Shown here one piece after another: positions 16,945 through 25,428 of a stretch of DNA of 64,000 bases. The stretch is from the NCBI RefSeq assembly GCF_002980555.1, contig NZ_PVBT01000001.1, positions 124,001-188,000 of the forward strand, read 5' to 3'. This stretch comes from Phyllobacterium myrsinacearum (GTDB taxonomy: Bacteria > Pseudomonadota > Alphaproteobacteria > Rhizobiales > Rhizobiaceae). Both the position numbers and the translations under genes were made by a program. The notes under the pieces are model-generated. The model worked only from the letters and a program-made list of their open reading frames with translations. It made no database searches and was not told where the DNA came from. The first letter of the stretch is position 1, and each line of letters begins with the position of its first letter.

Positions 16945-16988
16945 AGAATATACATTCCATATTGACGATTTGATAGAATTATTATTTC
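16945..16988. promoter_or_regulatory. Twin IolR-like boxes upstream of iolC
   Basis: AGAATATACATTCC (16945-16958) and AGAATTATTATTTC (16975-16988) fit [AG]GAA-N6-TT[TC]C and start exactly 30 bases apart. GGGAAAT near 16932 and ATTCCCG near 16999 frame them symmetrically. The region is markedly AT-rich, as expected of the iolCDEB promoter. Confidence 0.68.
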
Positions 16989-17048
16989 ATATGCAAAAAT
17001 TCCCGGCCTGTTTTCAGCGGGATGGATCAGCATATCGGGAGGATCGTC

Positions 17049-18980
17049 ATGGGCAGCGCTGCAACAGGCAAAAAGCTTGATGTCATCACAATTGGCCGCT
17101 CGTCGGTGGATCTCTACGGCCAGCAGATCGGCTCCCGCCTCGAGGACATCGCATCCTTCGCCAAATCCGTTGGCGGCTGCCCGGCCAATATCGCCATCGG
17201 CACCGCTCGTCTCGGGCTGCGCTCAGCGCTTTTGAGCCGCGTCGGCGACGAGCAGATGGGCCGTTTCATCCGCGAGCAGATGCTGCGCGAAGGCGTGGCG
17301 GTCGATGGTGTCATCACCGATGCGGAACGGCTGTCGGCGCTGGTCATCCTGTCGGTTGAGAACGACAAGAGCTTTCCGCTGATTTTCTACCGCGAGAACT
17401 GCGCCGATATGGCGCTGAACGAGGACGACGTCGATCCGCAGTTCATCCGCTCGGCCCGCGCCGTGGTCGTCACCGGCACGCATTTTTCAAAACCCAATAC
17501 CGATGCCGCCCAGCGCAAGGCGATCCGCCTGATCAAGGAAGCGGGCGGCAAGGTGGTGTTCGACATCGACTACCGGCCGAACCTCTGGGGACTCGCCGGT
17601 CACGGGGCCGGCGACAGCCGCTATATCGCCTCCGATGCCGTATCGAGCCATTTGAAGACAGTGCTGGCCGACTGCGACCTGATCGTCGGCACGGAAGAGG
17701 AAGTGCTGATCGCCTCCGGTGAAGCTGATCTGCTCGCCGCTTTGAAGACCATCCGGGCGCTTTCCGCCCATGCGACCATCGTGCTCAAGCGCGGGCCGAT
17801 GGGCTGTATCGTCTATGAGGGCGCCATATCGGACGATCTTGAAGACGGCATTGTCGGCAAGGGATTTCCCATCGAGGTGTTCAATGTGCTGGGCGCGGGC
17901 GACGCCTTCATGTCCGGTTTCCTGCGCGGCTGGCTCGGCGGCGAAAGTCTTGCCACGGCGGCGACCTGGGCCAATGCCTGCGGCGCCTTTGCGGTATCGC
18001 GTCTCCTGTGTTCGCCGGAAATCCCGACATTCGAAGAGCTGCAATTCTTCCTTGAACACGGCAGCCCGCAGCATGCCCTGCGCAAGGACGAGGCGATCAA
18101 TCACGTGCACTGGGCAACCACGCGCCGCCATGACATCCCTTCCATGATGGCCTTTGCCATTGACCATCGCGTGCAGTTTGAGGACCTTTCCAAAAGGCTT
18201 GGCGCGGATATCGGCCGGGTGCAGGTATTCAAGGAACTGGCCGTCAAGGCCGCCGCGCTGGTTGCGGATGGCCGTAGCGGTTATGGCATGCTGCTCGATG
18301 AAAAGTTCGGGCGCGAGGCGATGTTCGAATTTGCCCGGCACAATTTCGACTGGCTCGGCCGCCCGGTCGAACTGCCGGGTTCGCGCCCGCTGCGTTTTGA
18401 ATTCTCGCAGGATATCGGGTCACAGCTGGCGGAATGGCCGGTAGATCATTGCATCAAATGCCTGTGCTTCTATCACCCGGACGATCCGGCCGACCTGAAG
18501 GCGGAGCAGCAGGCGAAGCTGCGCACCCTGTTCGAAGCGGCGCGCAAGGTCGGGCGTGAACTGCTGATCGAGATCATTGCCGGCAAGCACGGGGTGCTCG
18601 ACGACATGACCATTCCGCGGGCGCTAGAAGAGCTTTATGCGCTTGGCATCAAGCCCGATTGGTGGAAGCTCGAGCCGCAGGCTTCTGCCGCCACATGGAA
18701 GAAGATCGAGGCGGTGATCGAAAAGAACGATCCGTGGTGCCGCGGTGTCGTCCTGCTCGGGCTGGAAGCGCCGCAGGATGAGCTGGAAGCAGCGTTCGCT
18801 GCCACCGCCAACGCCCCTGTCGTCAAAGGCTTTGCCGTTGGCCGCACCATTTTCATGGACGCCGCCGAACAATGGCTGGCGGGGAAGATATCCGATGAGG
18901 CGGCCATTGCCGATATGGCCGATCGTTTCGAAAAATTGACCAGGGCGTGGCTTGCCAGCCGCAAGCAACAAGCGGCATAG
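17049..18980 (+). CDS. iolC: 5-dehydro-2-deoxygluconokinase fused to DUF2090 aldolase-like domain
   Basis: A 643-aa fusion. Residues 1-330 are a PfkB-type kinase (GGCPANIA at 42-49; NVLGAGDAFMSGF with the catalytic aspartate near 285) that phosphorylates 5-dehydro-2-deoxygluconate. Residues about 335-640 form a DUF2090 TIM-barrel domain (FAIDHRVQFEDL, GRSGYGMLLDEKFG, KPDWWKLEP) thought to cleave the phosphorylated product to DHAP and malonate semialdehyde, replacing IolJ. Such fusions are common in proteobacteria. GGGAGGA lies before the ATG at 17049. First gene of iolC-iolD-iolE-orf-iolB. Confidence 0.92.
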   Translation: MGSAATGKKLDVITIGRSSVDLYGQQIGSRLEDIASFAKSVGGCPANIAIGTARLGLRSALLSRVGDEQMGRFIREQMLREGVAVDGVITDAERLSALVILSVENDKSFPLIFYRENCADMALNEDDVDPQFIRSARAVVVTGTHFSKPNTDAAQRKAIRLIKEAGGKVVFDIDYRPNLWGLAGHGAGDSRYIASDAVSSHLKTVLADCDLIVGTEEEVLIASGEADLLAALKTIRALSAHATIVLKRGPMGCIVYEGAISDDLEDGIVGKGFPIEVFNVLGAGDAFMSGFLRGWLGGESLATAATWANACGAFAVSRLLCSPEIPTFEELQFFLEHGSPQHALRKDEAINHVHWATTRRHDIPSMMAFAIDHRVQFEDLSKRLGADIGRVQVFKELAVKAAALVADGRSGYGMLLDEKFGREAMFEFARHNFDWLGRPVELPGSRPLRFEFSQDIGSQLAEWPVDHCIKCLCFYHPDDPADLKAEQQAKLRTLFEAARKVGRELLIEIIAGKHGVLDDMTIPRALEELYALGIKPDWWKLEPQASAATWKKIEAVIEKNDPWCRGVVLLGLEAPQDELEAAFAATANAPVVKGFAVGRTIFMDAAEQWLAGKISDEAAIADMADRFEKLTRAWLASRKQQAA

Positions 18981-19003
18981 CATCAGGCCGGGAGGAGATT
19001 GAC

Positions 19004-20854
19004 ATGACCAAGACGATACGCCTGACGATGGCGCAGGCATTGACGCGGTTCCTTGCCAGCCAGATGACCGTGATCGACGGCCGGAAGGTGCCGGTGTTTG
19101 CCGGTGTCTGGGCGATTTTCGGCCACGGCAACGTGGCGGGTCTCGGCGAGGCGCTGTATCAGCTGCGCGATGAACTGCCGACCTACCGCGCCCACAACGA
19201 GCAGGCCATGGCGCATGCGGCCATCGCGTTTGCCAAGGCCAGTTTCCGCCGCCGCATGATGGCGGTGACGAGTTCCGTCGGGCCGGGCGCAACCAATATG
19301 GTGACCGCTGCGGCCCTTGCCCATGTCAACCGCCTGCCGCTGCTGCTTCTGCCTGGCGATGTCTTTGCCAACCGTATTCCCGATCCGGTTCTGCAGCAGG
19401 TGGAAAGCTTTGGCGACGGCACGGTTTCGGCCAATGACTGTTTTCGCCCCGTCTCGCGCTACTTCGACCGGATCACCCGGCCCGAACAGATCATTCCGGC
19501 GCTTGCCCGCACCATGGCGGTGCTGACCGATCCGGCCGAGTGCGGTCCGGTGACGCTGGCGCTGTGCCAGGATGTACAGGCGGAAGCCTATGACTATCCG
19601 GAAAGCTTTTTCGACGAGCGCGTGTGGACAACGCGCCGCCCGCGCCCGGACCGCGGGGAACTGGCTGCCGCCGTCGAACTGCTCAAATCGGCGAAAAAGC
19701 CGCTGGTCATTGCCGGCGGCGGTGTCATCTATTCGCAGGCATCGAACGAGCTGAAAGCTTTTGTGGAAGCGGCGGGTATTCCCGTCTGCGAAACGCAGGG
19801 CGGCAAGTCCTCATTGCCTGACAATCATCCCCTGAACATGGCAGCCATCGGCGTGACCGGCACATCGGCGGCCAACCGTCTGGCGGAAGAGGCGGATGTC
19901 ATTCTGGCCGTCGGCACGCGCCTGCAGGATTTCACCACCGGTTCCTGGGCGCTTTTCCGCAATAGCGGCAAGAAGTTCATCGGGCTCAACGTGCAGGCTT
20001 TCGATGCGGGCAAGCACCGGGCGGCGCCACTCGTCGCCGATGCGCGGGAAGGGTTGCTGGAGCTGGCTGCCGCAACCGCCGGTTACAAGGCGCCGGTAAG
20101 CTGGACCGAAAATGCCAAACAGGGCAAGGCTGAGTGGCAGAAGGCCGCTGCCGAGGTCACCGGACCGACCAATGCGGTGCTGCCATCGGATGCGCAGGTG
20201 ATCGGCGCCGTGCAGCGGGCCATGGGCAGCGCGGCGACAGTCCTGCATGCGGCGGGCGGATTGCCGGGTGAAATGCACAAGCTGTGGCAGGCAGGTGCAC
20301 CGGGCTCCTATCACGCCGAATACGGTTTTTCCTGCATGGGCTACGAGATCGCCGGCGGGCTCGGGGCGAAAATGGCCAAGCCGGACGACGAGGTGGTCGT
20401 GATGATCGGCGATGGCTCCTATCTGATGCTGAATTCGGAGATCGCCACCTCGGTGATGCTGGGCAAGAGGATCACGATCGTGCTTCTCGACAATCGCGGA
20501 TTCGGTTGTATCAACCGGCTCCAGATGGGCACGGGCGGGGCGAACTTCAACAACCTCCTGAAAGACTCGTACCACGCGGTTTTGCCCGACGTCGATTTTG
20601 TCGGCCATGCAAAAAGCCTCGGGGCGATTGCGGAAAAAGCGACCTCCATTGCCGAACTGGAAGCCGCGCTGACACGCGCCAGGCAGAATGACCGGACCAC
20701 GGTTGTCGTCATCGATACCGACCCGCTTGTTTCCACCGATGCCGGCGGCACCTGGTGGGATGTGGCCGTGCCCGAGGTCAGCCAGCGTCCGCAGGTCAAT
20801 GCCGCGCGCAAGGCCTATGAAGAGAAGCTGAAACTGCAGCGCGTCGGCGATTAA
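19004..20854 (+). CDS. iolD: 3D-(3,5/4)-trihydroxycyclohexane-1,2-dione hydrolase
   Basis: ThDP-dependent ring-opening hydrolase of the iol pathway (616 aa), giving 5-deoxy-D-glucuronate. The N-terminal pyrimidine-binding domain has the catalytic glutamate in RAHNEQAMAHAAI (near residue 65); the central domain contains KKPLVIAGGGVIYS; the C-terminal pyrophosphate domain has GDGSYLMLNSEIAT...LLDN, the GDG-x(about 26)-N ThDP signature near 468-498. GGGAGGAGATTGAC precedes the ATG. It starts 23 bases after iolC. Confidence 0.94.
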   Translation: MTKTIRLTMAQALTRFLASQMTVIDGRKVPVFAGVWAIFGHGNVAGLGEALYQLRDELPTYRAHNEQAMAHAAIAFAKASFRRRMMAVTSSVGPGATNMVTAAALAHVNRLPLLLLPGDVFANRIPDPVLQQVESFGDGTVSANDCFRPVSRYFDRITRPEQIIPALARTMAVLTDPAECGPVTLALCQDVQAEAYDYPESFFDERVWTTRRPRPDRGELAAAVELLKSAKKPLVIAGGGVIYSQASNELKAFVEAAGIPVCETQGGKSSLPDNHPLNMAAIGVTGTSAANRLAEEADVILAVGTRLQDFTTGSWALFRNSGKKFIGLNVQAFDAGKHRAAPLVADAREGLLELAAATAGYKAPVSWTENAKQGKAEWQKAAAEVTGPTNAVLPSDAQVIGAVQRAMGSAATVLHAAGGLPGEMHKLWQAGAPGSYHAEYGFSCMGYEIAGGLGAKMAKPDDEVVVMIGDGSYLMLNSEIATSVMLGKRITIVLLDNRGFGCINRLQMGTGGANFNNLLKDSYHAVLPDVDFVGHAKSLGAIAEKATSIAELEAALTRARQNDRTTVVVIDTDPLVSTDAGGTWWDVAVPEVSQRPQVNAARKAYEEKLKLQRVGD

Positions 20855-20902
20855 CACGATTTGTAGCTGAACCACGCACACAACAACTGAAGGAAGACAA
20901 GA

Positions 20903-21787
20903 ATGATCCGTATCGGGGCGAACCCAATCGGCTGGTCCAATGACGACATGCTGGAAATCGGTGGAGACATCCCGCTGGAAACCTGTCTGGAACAGGCGAA
21001 GGCGGCCGGGTTCACTGGCATGGAGCTGGGCAACAAGTTTCCGCGCACGGCGGACAAGCTGCGCCCGATCCTCGATGCGTTCGGCCATGACCTCGTCAGC
21101 GGCTGGTACTCGACCGAACTGCTCGTGCGCGATGTCGACGCCGAACTGAAGGCTGTTGTCGGCCACGCTACCCTCTTGAAGGAGATGGGCTGCAAAGTCC
21201 TCATCGCCGCCGAAACATCAAACGCGATCCACTCCAACAAGGAGGTGCCGCTGTCGGCCCGTCCGGTTCTGGAAAAGGCTGCGTGGGCCGAGTTCGGCAA
21301 GCGCTATACGGCCTTCGCCGAAGCGGTGAAACAGACCTATGGCCTGCAGGTGGTCTATCATCACCATATGGGCACCGTGGTGCAGACCGAGGCCGAGATC
21401 GACCGGTTCATGCAGGTGACGGGCGATGCTGTGCATCTGCTGCTCGACACCGGCCATGCCACCTGGGGCGGCGGCGATCCCGCACGTCTTGCCCGCCATC
21501 ACAAGGCGCGCATCAGCCATGTGCATTGCAAGGATATCCGCGAGGCCGTCATGTGGCAGTCCAACCGCGAAGACTGGTCCTTCCTCGATTCCGTCCTTGC
21601 CGGCGTTTACACGGTTCCCGGCGACGGCATGATCGACTATGTTCGTGTCCTCAAGGAACTCCAGGGCTATAGCGGCTGGGTGGTTGTCGAGGCAGAGCAG
21701 GACCCTGTGAAGGCTGATCCAGCCGTCTATTCCAAGCTTGGCCACGCCAATCTCAGCCGCTTCATCAAAGAGGCAGGATTGGTTTGA
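20903..21787 (+). CDS. iolE: 2-keto-myo-inositol (inosose) dehydratase
   Basis: TIM-barrel enzyme (294 aa) that dehydrates scyllo-inosose to the trihydroxycyclohexane-dione that IolD opens. IolE marks are the N-terminal IGANPIGWSNDDM, YHHHMGTVVQTEAEIDRF, the metal-binding LLLDTGHATWGG and HVHCKDIR, and GWVVVEAEQDP. GAAGGAAGACAAG precedes the ATG. The stop codon overlaps a TTG start of the next small gene, so translation is coupled. Confidence 0.94.
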   Translation: MIRIGANPIGWSNDDMLEIGGDIPLETCLEQAKAAGFTGMELGNKFPRTADKLRPILDAFGHDLVSGWYSTELLVRDVDAELKAVVGHATLLKEMGCKVLIAAETSNAIHSNKEVPLSARPVLEKAAWAEFGKRYTAFAEAVKQTYGLQVVYHHHMGTVVQTEAEIDRFMQVTGDAVHLLLDTGHATWGGGDPARLARHHKARISHVHCKDIREAVMWQSNREDWSFLDSVLAGVYTVPGDGMIDYVRVLKELQGYSGWVVVEAEQDPVKADPAVYSKLGHANLSRFIKEAGLV

Positions 21788-22005
21788 CCAGCGACTCCAA
21801 GCATCCGTTTTTTCGTCCCCTGTGGCGGCGTATTGCCGTCGTGGCCTTCTGCGTGGCATGGGCCATTTTCGAGTTCGTCACGGGCACGCCGTTCTGGGGG
21901 ACGATAGCGCTTGGCTTTGCCGGTTATGGCATCTGGCAGTTTTTCATCGCTTTTGACGCATCCGACCCGGCCAAGCCGGCGGATGTGGACGGGAAAGAGG
22001 AATAG
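21784..22005 (+). CDS. Small two-helix membrane protein within the iol operon
   Basis: A 73-aa protein not assigned to a family here. Hydrophobic helices cover about residues 16-34 (RIAVVAFCVAWAIFEFV) and 38-56 (FWGTIALGFAGYGIWQFF), with a basic N terminus and an acidic tail. It begins with TTG overlapping the iolE stop as TTGA and ends five bases before iolB, which argues that it is a real, translated gene. It could help membrane association or transport, but nothing in the sequence shows this. Confidence 0.7.
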   Translation: MTSDSKHPFFRPLWRRIAVVAFCVAWAIFEFVTGTPFWGTIALGFAGYGIWQFFIAFDASDPAKPADVDGKEE

Positions 22006-22009
22006 GACC

Positions 22010-22804
22010 ATGTCGAAATTGTTGCTCAAGGCGAAAACCGGCACCGGCCGCGTGGCGCATGTCACGCCGGAAACCGCCGGCTGGACCTATGTCGGCTTCG
22101 ACCTCAATCGCGCTGCGCCGGGGCAGACCATTGCCGGACGCAGCGGCGACACGGAAGTCTGTCTCGTTTTCGTGACGGGCAAGGGATTTGCCCAGGTGAA
22201 CGGCCACGATCTCGGTTTGTTGGGCGAGCGCATGTCGCCATTCGAGGGCAAGCCGTGGTCGGTCTACATGCCCGCCAATTGCGACTGGTCGGTGGTGGCC
22301 GATACGGCTGTCGAACTTGCCGTCTGCTCGGCGCCAAGCCTCGGCGGCGATCTGCCGGTCCGGGTGATTGCGCCCGACGATCTCGGCCAGGAAACGCGCG
22401 GCAAGGGCACCAATACGCGCTATGTCACCAACATCCTGCCGGAAAGCGAACCAGCCGATTCCCTGCTCGTGGTTGAAGTGATCACGCCGGGCGGACACAC
22501 GTCGAGCTATCCGCCGCACAAGCACGACCAGGACAACCTGCCGGCGGAATCCTACCTGGAAGAAACCTATTATCACCGGCTCAATCCGCGCCAAGGTTTT
22601 GCCTTCCAGCGGGTCTATACCGATGACCGGTCACTGGACGAGGCCATGGCGATCGAGGATGGCGATGTGGTCATGGTGCCCAAGGGTTATCATCCCTGTG
22701 CGGCCTGCCACGGCTATGACCTCTATTATCTCAATGTCATGGCTGGTCCCAAGCGCACGTGGAAATTCCACAATGCACCCGAGCATGAATGGCTGATGAA
22801 GTAG
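22010..22804 (+). CDS. iolB: 5-deoxy-glucuronate isomerase
   Basis: Bicupin isomerase (264 aa) converting 5-deoxy-glucuronate to 5-dehydro-2-deoxygluconate, the IolC substrate. The metal site is YPPHKHDQDN...ESYLEETYYHR in the C-terminal cupin, and YPLG-like CAACHGYDLYYLNVMAG closes the protein. The ATG at 22010 follows the small gene by four bases with AGAGGAATAGGACC upstream. It completes iolBCDE in this window; the last step (iolA/mmsA) is not present and must be elsewhere. Confidence 0.93.
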   Translation: MSKLLLKAKTGTGRVAHVTPETAGWTYVGFDLNRAAPGQTIAGRSGDTEVCLVFVTGKGFAQVNGHDLGLLGERMSPFEGKPWSVYMPANCDWSVVADTAVELAVCSAPSLGGDLPVRVIAPDDLGQETRGKGTNTRYVTNILPESEPADSLLVVEVITPGGHTSSYPPHKHDQDNLPAESYLEETYYHRLNPRQGFAFQRVYTDDRSLDEAMAIEDGDVVMVPKGYHPCAACHGYDLYYLNVMAGPKRTWKFHNAPEHEWLMK

Positions 22805-22819
22805 GCTCCACGCTACCAT

Positions 22820-23461
22820 CTACCACCGCAGAATGAAGCGGCCGGCAATCGCACCGATCAGCCCGGAAGAAATCACGCCCAGCGTGTACCAGATGGCGAT
22901 GAAGGGCATGGCGCTTTCATCGCAGTGGAAAGAATAGATCAGCGCGGCAATCGATCCCGCCGCAAGGCCCGCCGCAGTCCCGGCAACCGTGGGCCGCGTC
23001 GGCGCCAGGCCGCGCAGCACCCAGAAGGCGCCGAACAGGAGCGGCAGTGACAGCACCACGATGTTGAAGGTGCAGACCGTGATCGTGTGCCCCTTCATCA
23101 TGTTGGCGTAGTGATCGCGCGGCGACATGGCAAGCTGAGCGAAGGCAAGCATGCAGATGAGGGCAATGGCGACCGCCATCACGGCAAGGCTGACGCGGAT
23201 GCTGCCAAGCGGGTAGGCAATGCGTTTGACCGCCCAGGCGCCGCCCATGGCAAGCACGAGCGTATAGGTGAATTTGACCCAGAAGGCCATGGTTCCCGCC
23301 GCGGTCATCAGGTCCGGGCGCATGCCCAGCCACGACCACATGAGAATGGCGGAGGCGACCGAGCTGATGCCGAGGCCGATGCCGATCCGCCGCAGCACGG
23401 CTTTGCGCGATACCGGCTTCAATTCGCCGGCGAGACGCTCGATCAGATCATTTGTCGTCAT
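22820..23461 (-). CDS. nrsF: NrsF-family (DUF1109) membrane anti-sigma factor
   Basis: A 213-aa inner-membrane protein with about six transmembrane helices after a cytoplasmic N terminus, starting TTNDLIERLAGELKPV, the usual opening of NrsF/OsrA proteins. These hold the SigF-type ECF factor inactive and release it under oxidative or metal stress. It overlaps the end of the sigma gene by 14 bases, the standard sigma/anti-sigma layout. Conserved periplasmic and membrane cysteines of the family appear as ICMLAF, VCTFNI and FHCDES. Confidence 0.85.
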   Translation of the reverse strand: MTTNDLIERLAGELKPVSRKAVLRRIGIGLGISSVASAILMWSWLGMRPDLMTAAGTMAFWVKFTYTLVLAMGGAWAVKRIAYPLGSIRVSLAVMAVAIALICMLAFAQLAMSPRDHYANMMKGHTITVCTFNIVVLSLPLLFGAFWVLRGLAPTRPTVAGTAAGLAAGSIAALIYSFHCDESAMPFIAIWYTLGVISSGLIGAIAGRFILRW

Positions 23462-24005
23462 CGGCTGCCTGTCCTCTCAACTTCGCGGCTATGGCCTTCA
23501 ATCCCCTGTGAATGCTGACCTTCACAAGCGATTCGGAAAGGCCGGTACTTCGGGCCGCTTCCGCAATCGACTGCCCTTCTATCTTGGTCCGGTAAATCAG
23601 ATCCCGTGATTTCTCCGGTATGGTCTGCAACAGCCGGTCCACATCCATGCGGTCTGCGGCGGCATCTGAATTGTCCGGTGCAAACAGGTCTTGCGCGTCG
23701 TCCAGCGGCACGGTTGCCCGGATGCGGTTGCGCCGGAAATGATCGATCAGCTTGTAGCGCGCAATCGCATGCAGCCACGCGGTGAAGGGCCGATCCGGCT
23801 CGTAGGTCTGCCGCCGCGTGTGCAGGGCGAGCAGTGTTTCCTGCACCAGATCATCCGCGTCACCCCGGTGGGCATCGGCCAGACGGCGCAGAAAATACCG
23901 GCGCAAAAGCTTGGCCACCTCATCGAGCAGCACACGATAACTCTGCGCGTCACCCGCAAGGCTTGCGAGCATCAGTTCCTTCAAACGCGCTTCGACCGAA
24001 TGCAC
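23448..24005 (-). CDS. sigF: ECF RNA polymerase sigma factor, SigF type
   Basis: A 185-aa ECF sigma factor. Region 2 reads DADDLVQETLLALHTRRQTYEP...FTAWLHAIARYKLIDHFRR and region 4 is SRDLIYRTKIEGQSIAEAARSTGLSESLVKVSIHRGL. The start is a GTG at 24005 preceded by AAAGGAATG. It is co-transcribed with nrsF and its own upstream region carries TGTAACC-N15-CGAAT, matching the known SigF promoter, so it is probably autoregulated. Target genes are likely those on the other side of the divergent promoter. Confidence 0.87.
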   Translation of the reverse strand: MHSVEARLKELMLASLAGDAQSYRVLLDEVAKLLRRYFLRRLADAHRGDADDLVQETLLALHTRRQTYEPDRPFTAWLHAIARYKLIDHFRRNRIRATVPLDDAQDLFAPDNSDAAADRMDVDRLLQTIPEKSRDLIYRTKIEGQSIAEAARSTGLSESLVKVSIHRGLKAIAAKLRGQAADDDK

Positions 24006-24021
24006 CCTGGTTCATTCCTTT

Positions 24022-24048
24022 ATTCGCAGCGGCGGCGAAAAGGTTACA
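24022..24048 (-). promoter_or_regulatory. SigF-type promoter of sigF-nrsF
   Basis: Read on the minus strand: TGTAACC (24048-24042), 15-base spacer, CGAAT (24026-24022), ending 17 bases before the GTG start. It matches the Caulobacter-type SigF pattern TGTAACC-N16-CGAA. A second GTAACC occurs at 24077-24072. Confidence 0.7.
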
Positions 24049-24128
24049 GATGTGCCGATCATATCGACAGCGGTTACCGCATGCCAGTGGCCGATAGTCG
24101 AACTTTTCGATCACCAATCCGTGATCGG

Positions 24129-24156
24129 TGTAACCAAATTCCGTTGCCCGGCGAAT
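24129..24156 (+). promoter_or_regulatory. SigF-type promoter of the DUF1223 gene
   Basis: TGTAACC appears as GGTGTAACC with GTAACC at 24130-24135, then 16 bases and CGAAT at 24152-24156, 57 bases before the ATG. It is nearly identical to the divergent sigF promoter. A CGATCAC/GTGATCG dyad (24108-24127) lies just upstream. Confidence 0.75.
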
Positions 24157-24213
24157 TGCCTGATGTGACCGGCCGACAGTTCCGGTCGACGCCAGAAAAA
24201 TCAGGAGGCCATC

Positions 24214-24927
24214 ATGGGGTTGCGCAGTAAAGTTGGATATGTGTCCGCAGTGTCTGTGATTGCAGGATTGCTCAGCCTTGGCGCTGGCGCCGCCTTTGCC
24301 GGCAACGGCAAGCCGCTGACTGTCGTTGAACTCTTCACCAGCCAGGGCTGCTCGTCCTGCCCGCCCGCCAATGCCAATCTGATCGAGATCAGCAAGCGGC
24401 CCGATGTTCTGGCCCTCAGCTTCGGCGTGACCTATTGGGACCGGCTCGGCTGGAAGGATATCTTCGCCGCACCTGAATATACGGACCGGCAGGTCACCTA
24501 TGAAACCCCGCTCGGCCGCGACGGACCGTTCACCCCGCAGATGGTCGTCAACGGCCGCGCGGATGTCGTCGGCAACCGCATCGGCGAGATCGACCATCTG
24601 ATCGCCACCGCGCCAAAGCCCGATCCGTTGTCCGTTGTGATCAGCGACAATTCGCTCGCCATCGCTGCGGGCAAAGCCCCCGCAAACGGTGCCGATATCT
24701 GGCTGGTGACCTATGACGACAAGACCGTCAACGTTCCCGTCAGCCGGGGCGAAAATACCGGCCACACGCTGCCGCACAAGAATGTGGTCCACAGCCTGTC
24801 CAACCTTGGACACTGGGACGGCAAGGCGGTGACCCTGGACATTGCTCCGGCCAAGCCGGGCCTGCGCACGGCCGTCCTGATACAGGCGCCGCATGGCGGG
24901 CCGATCCTGGCTGCTGCCACCAACTGA
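24214..24927 (+). CDS. DUF1223 periplasmic thioredoxin-like protein
   Basis: A 237-aa exported protein. The signal peptide is about residues 1-29 (VIAGLLSLGAGAAFA), and the mature part opens LTVVELFTSQGCSSCPPANANL, where C46 and C49 form a CxxC. DUF1223 proteins have a thioredoxin fold and are members of SigF-type oxidative/metal stress regulons in alphaproteobacteria. AGGAGG lies ten bases before the ATG. Thiol-disulfide exchange is inferred from the CxxC. Confidence 0.85.
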   Translation: MGLRSKVGYVSAVSVIAGLLSLGAGAAFAGNGKPLTVVELFTSQGCSSCPPANANLIEISKRPDVLALSFGVTYWDRLGWKDIFAAPEYTDRQVTYETPLGRDGPFTPQMVVNGRADVVGNRIGEIDHLIATAPKPDPLSVVISDNSLAIAAGKAPANGADIWLVTYDDKTVNVPVSRGENTGHTLPHKNVVHSLSNLGHWDGKAVTLDIAPAKPGLRTAVLIQAPHGGPILAAATN

Positions 24928-25070
24928 ATTGCGCAGCTGCGGACAAAGAATTCCTGGCATGAACAGCTGTGAGACACGCAGCGCGATGCCCAGGAAGTGT
25001 GGATGACCGCATGGCATCCGAAACTCAACGGCACGCAGATACGTGTCTTATTCAAATCGAGGAGACCACC

Positions 25071-25358
25071 ATGAACATTCTTGCACGCCGCATTGCCCTC
25101 TCGGCCTTTGTTCTCGCTTCCGGTCTTGCCGGCATCAACAGCGCCCTTGCGCAAGATGCCATGAAGGCAGACCCTATGAAGATGAGCAGCAAAAAGGCTG
25201 ACTGCATGAAAAAGGCCGGCATGGAGAAAGACTCCATGAAGAAGGATGCCATGACCAAGGAATGCGACAAGCAGGCCATGGCCAAGGATGCGATGAAGCC
25301 CGATGCCATGAAGAAAGATGCGATGAAGCCGGACGCCATGGCGCCCAAGAAGAACTAA
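25071..25358 (+). CDS. Methionine-rich MKxD pentapeptide-repeat protein
   Basis: A 95-aa exported protein. Signal peptide residues 1-26 end NSALA-Q; the remaining 68 residues hold 12 methionines, two cysteines and many Lys/Asp in repeats of the form DAMKK, DAMKP, DSMKK. This matches the pentapeptide MXKDX repeat family of unknown function, which recurs next to SigF-type systems. GAGGAGACCACC precedes the ATG, and a hairpin follows the stop. Roles in metal (copper) binding or as an oxidisable methionine sink are suggestions from composition only. Confidence 0.82.
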   Translation: MNILARRIALSAFVLASGLAGINSALAQDAMKADPMKMSSKKADCMKKAGMEKDSMKKDAMTKECDKQAMAKDAMKPDAMKKDAMKPDAMAPKKN

Positions 25359-25365
25359 CAATCCT

Positions 25366-25399
25366 TCCGGTGCTGTCCCGCGAACGGGACGGCACCGGA
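25366..25399 (+). terminator. Hairpin after the MKxD repeat gene
   Basis: A 15-bp stem, TCCGGTGCTGTCCCG with its complement and one G-U pair, around loop CGAA, lies eight bases after the stop. There is no T-run, so it more likely stabilises the upstream mRNA or attenuates than stops all transcription into the cytochrome b gene. Confidence 0.6.
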
Positions 25400-25428
25400 T
25401 CCATTGCCCGACAGCCAAGGATAGCATC

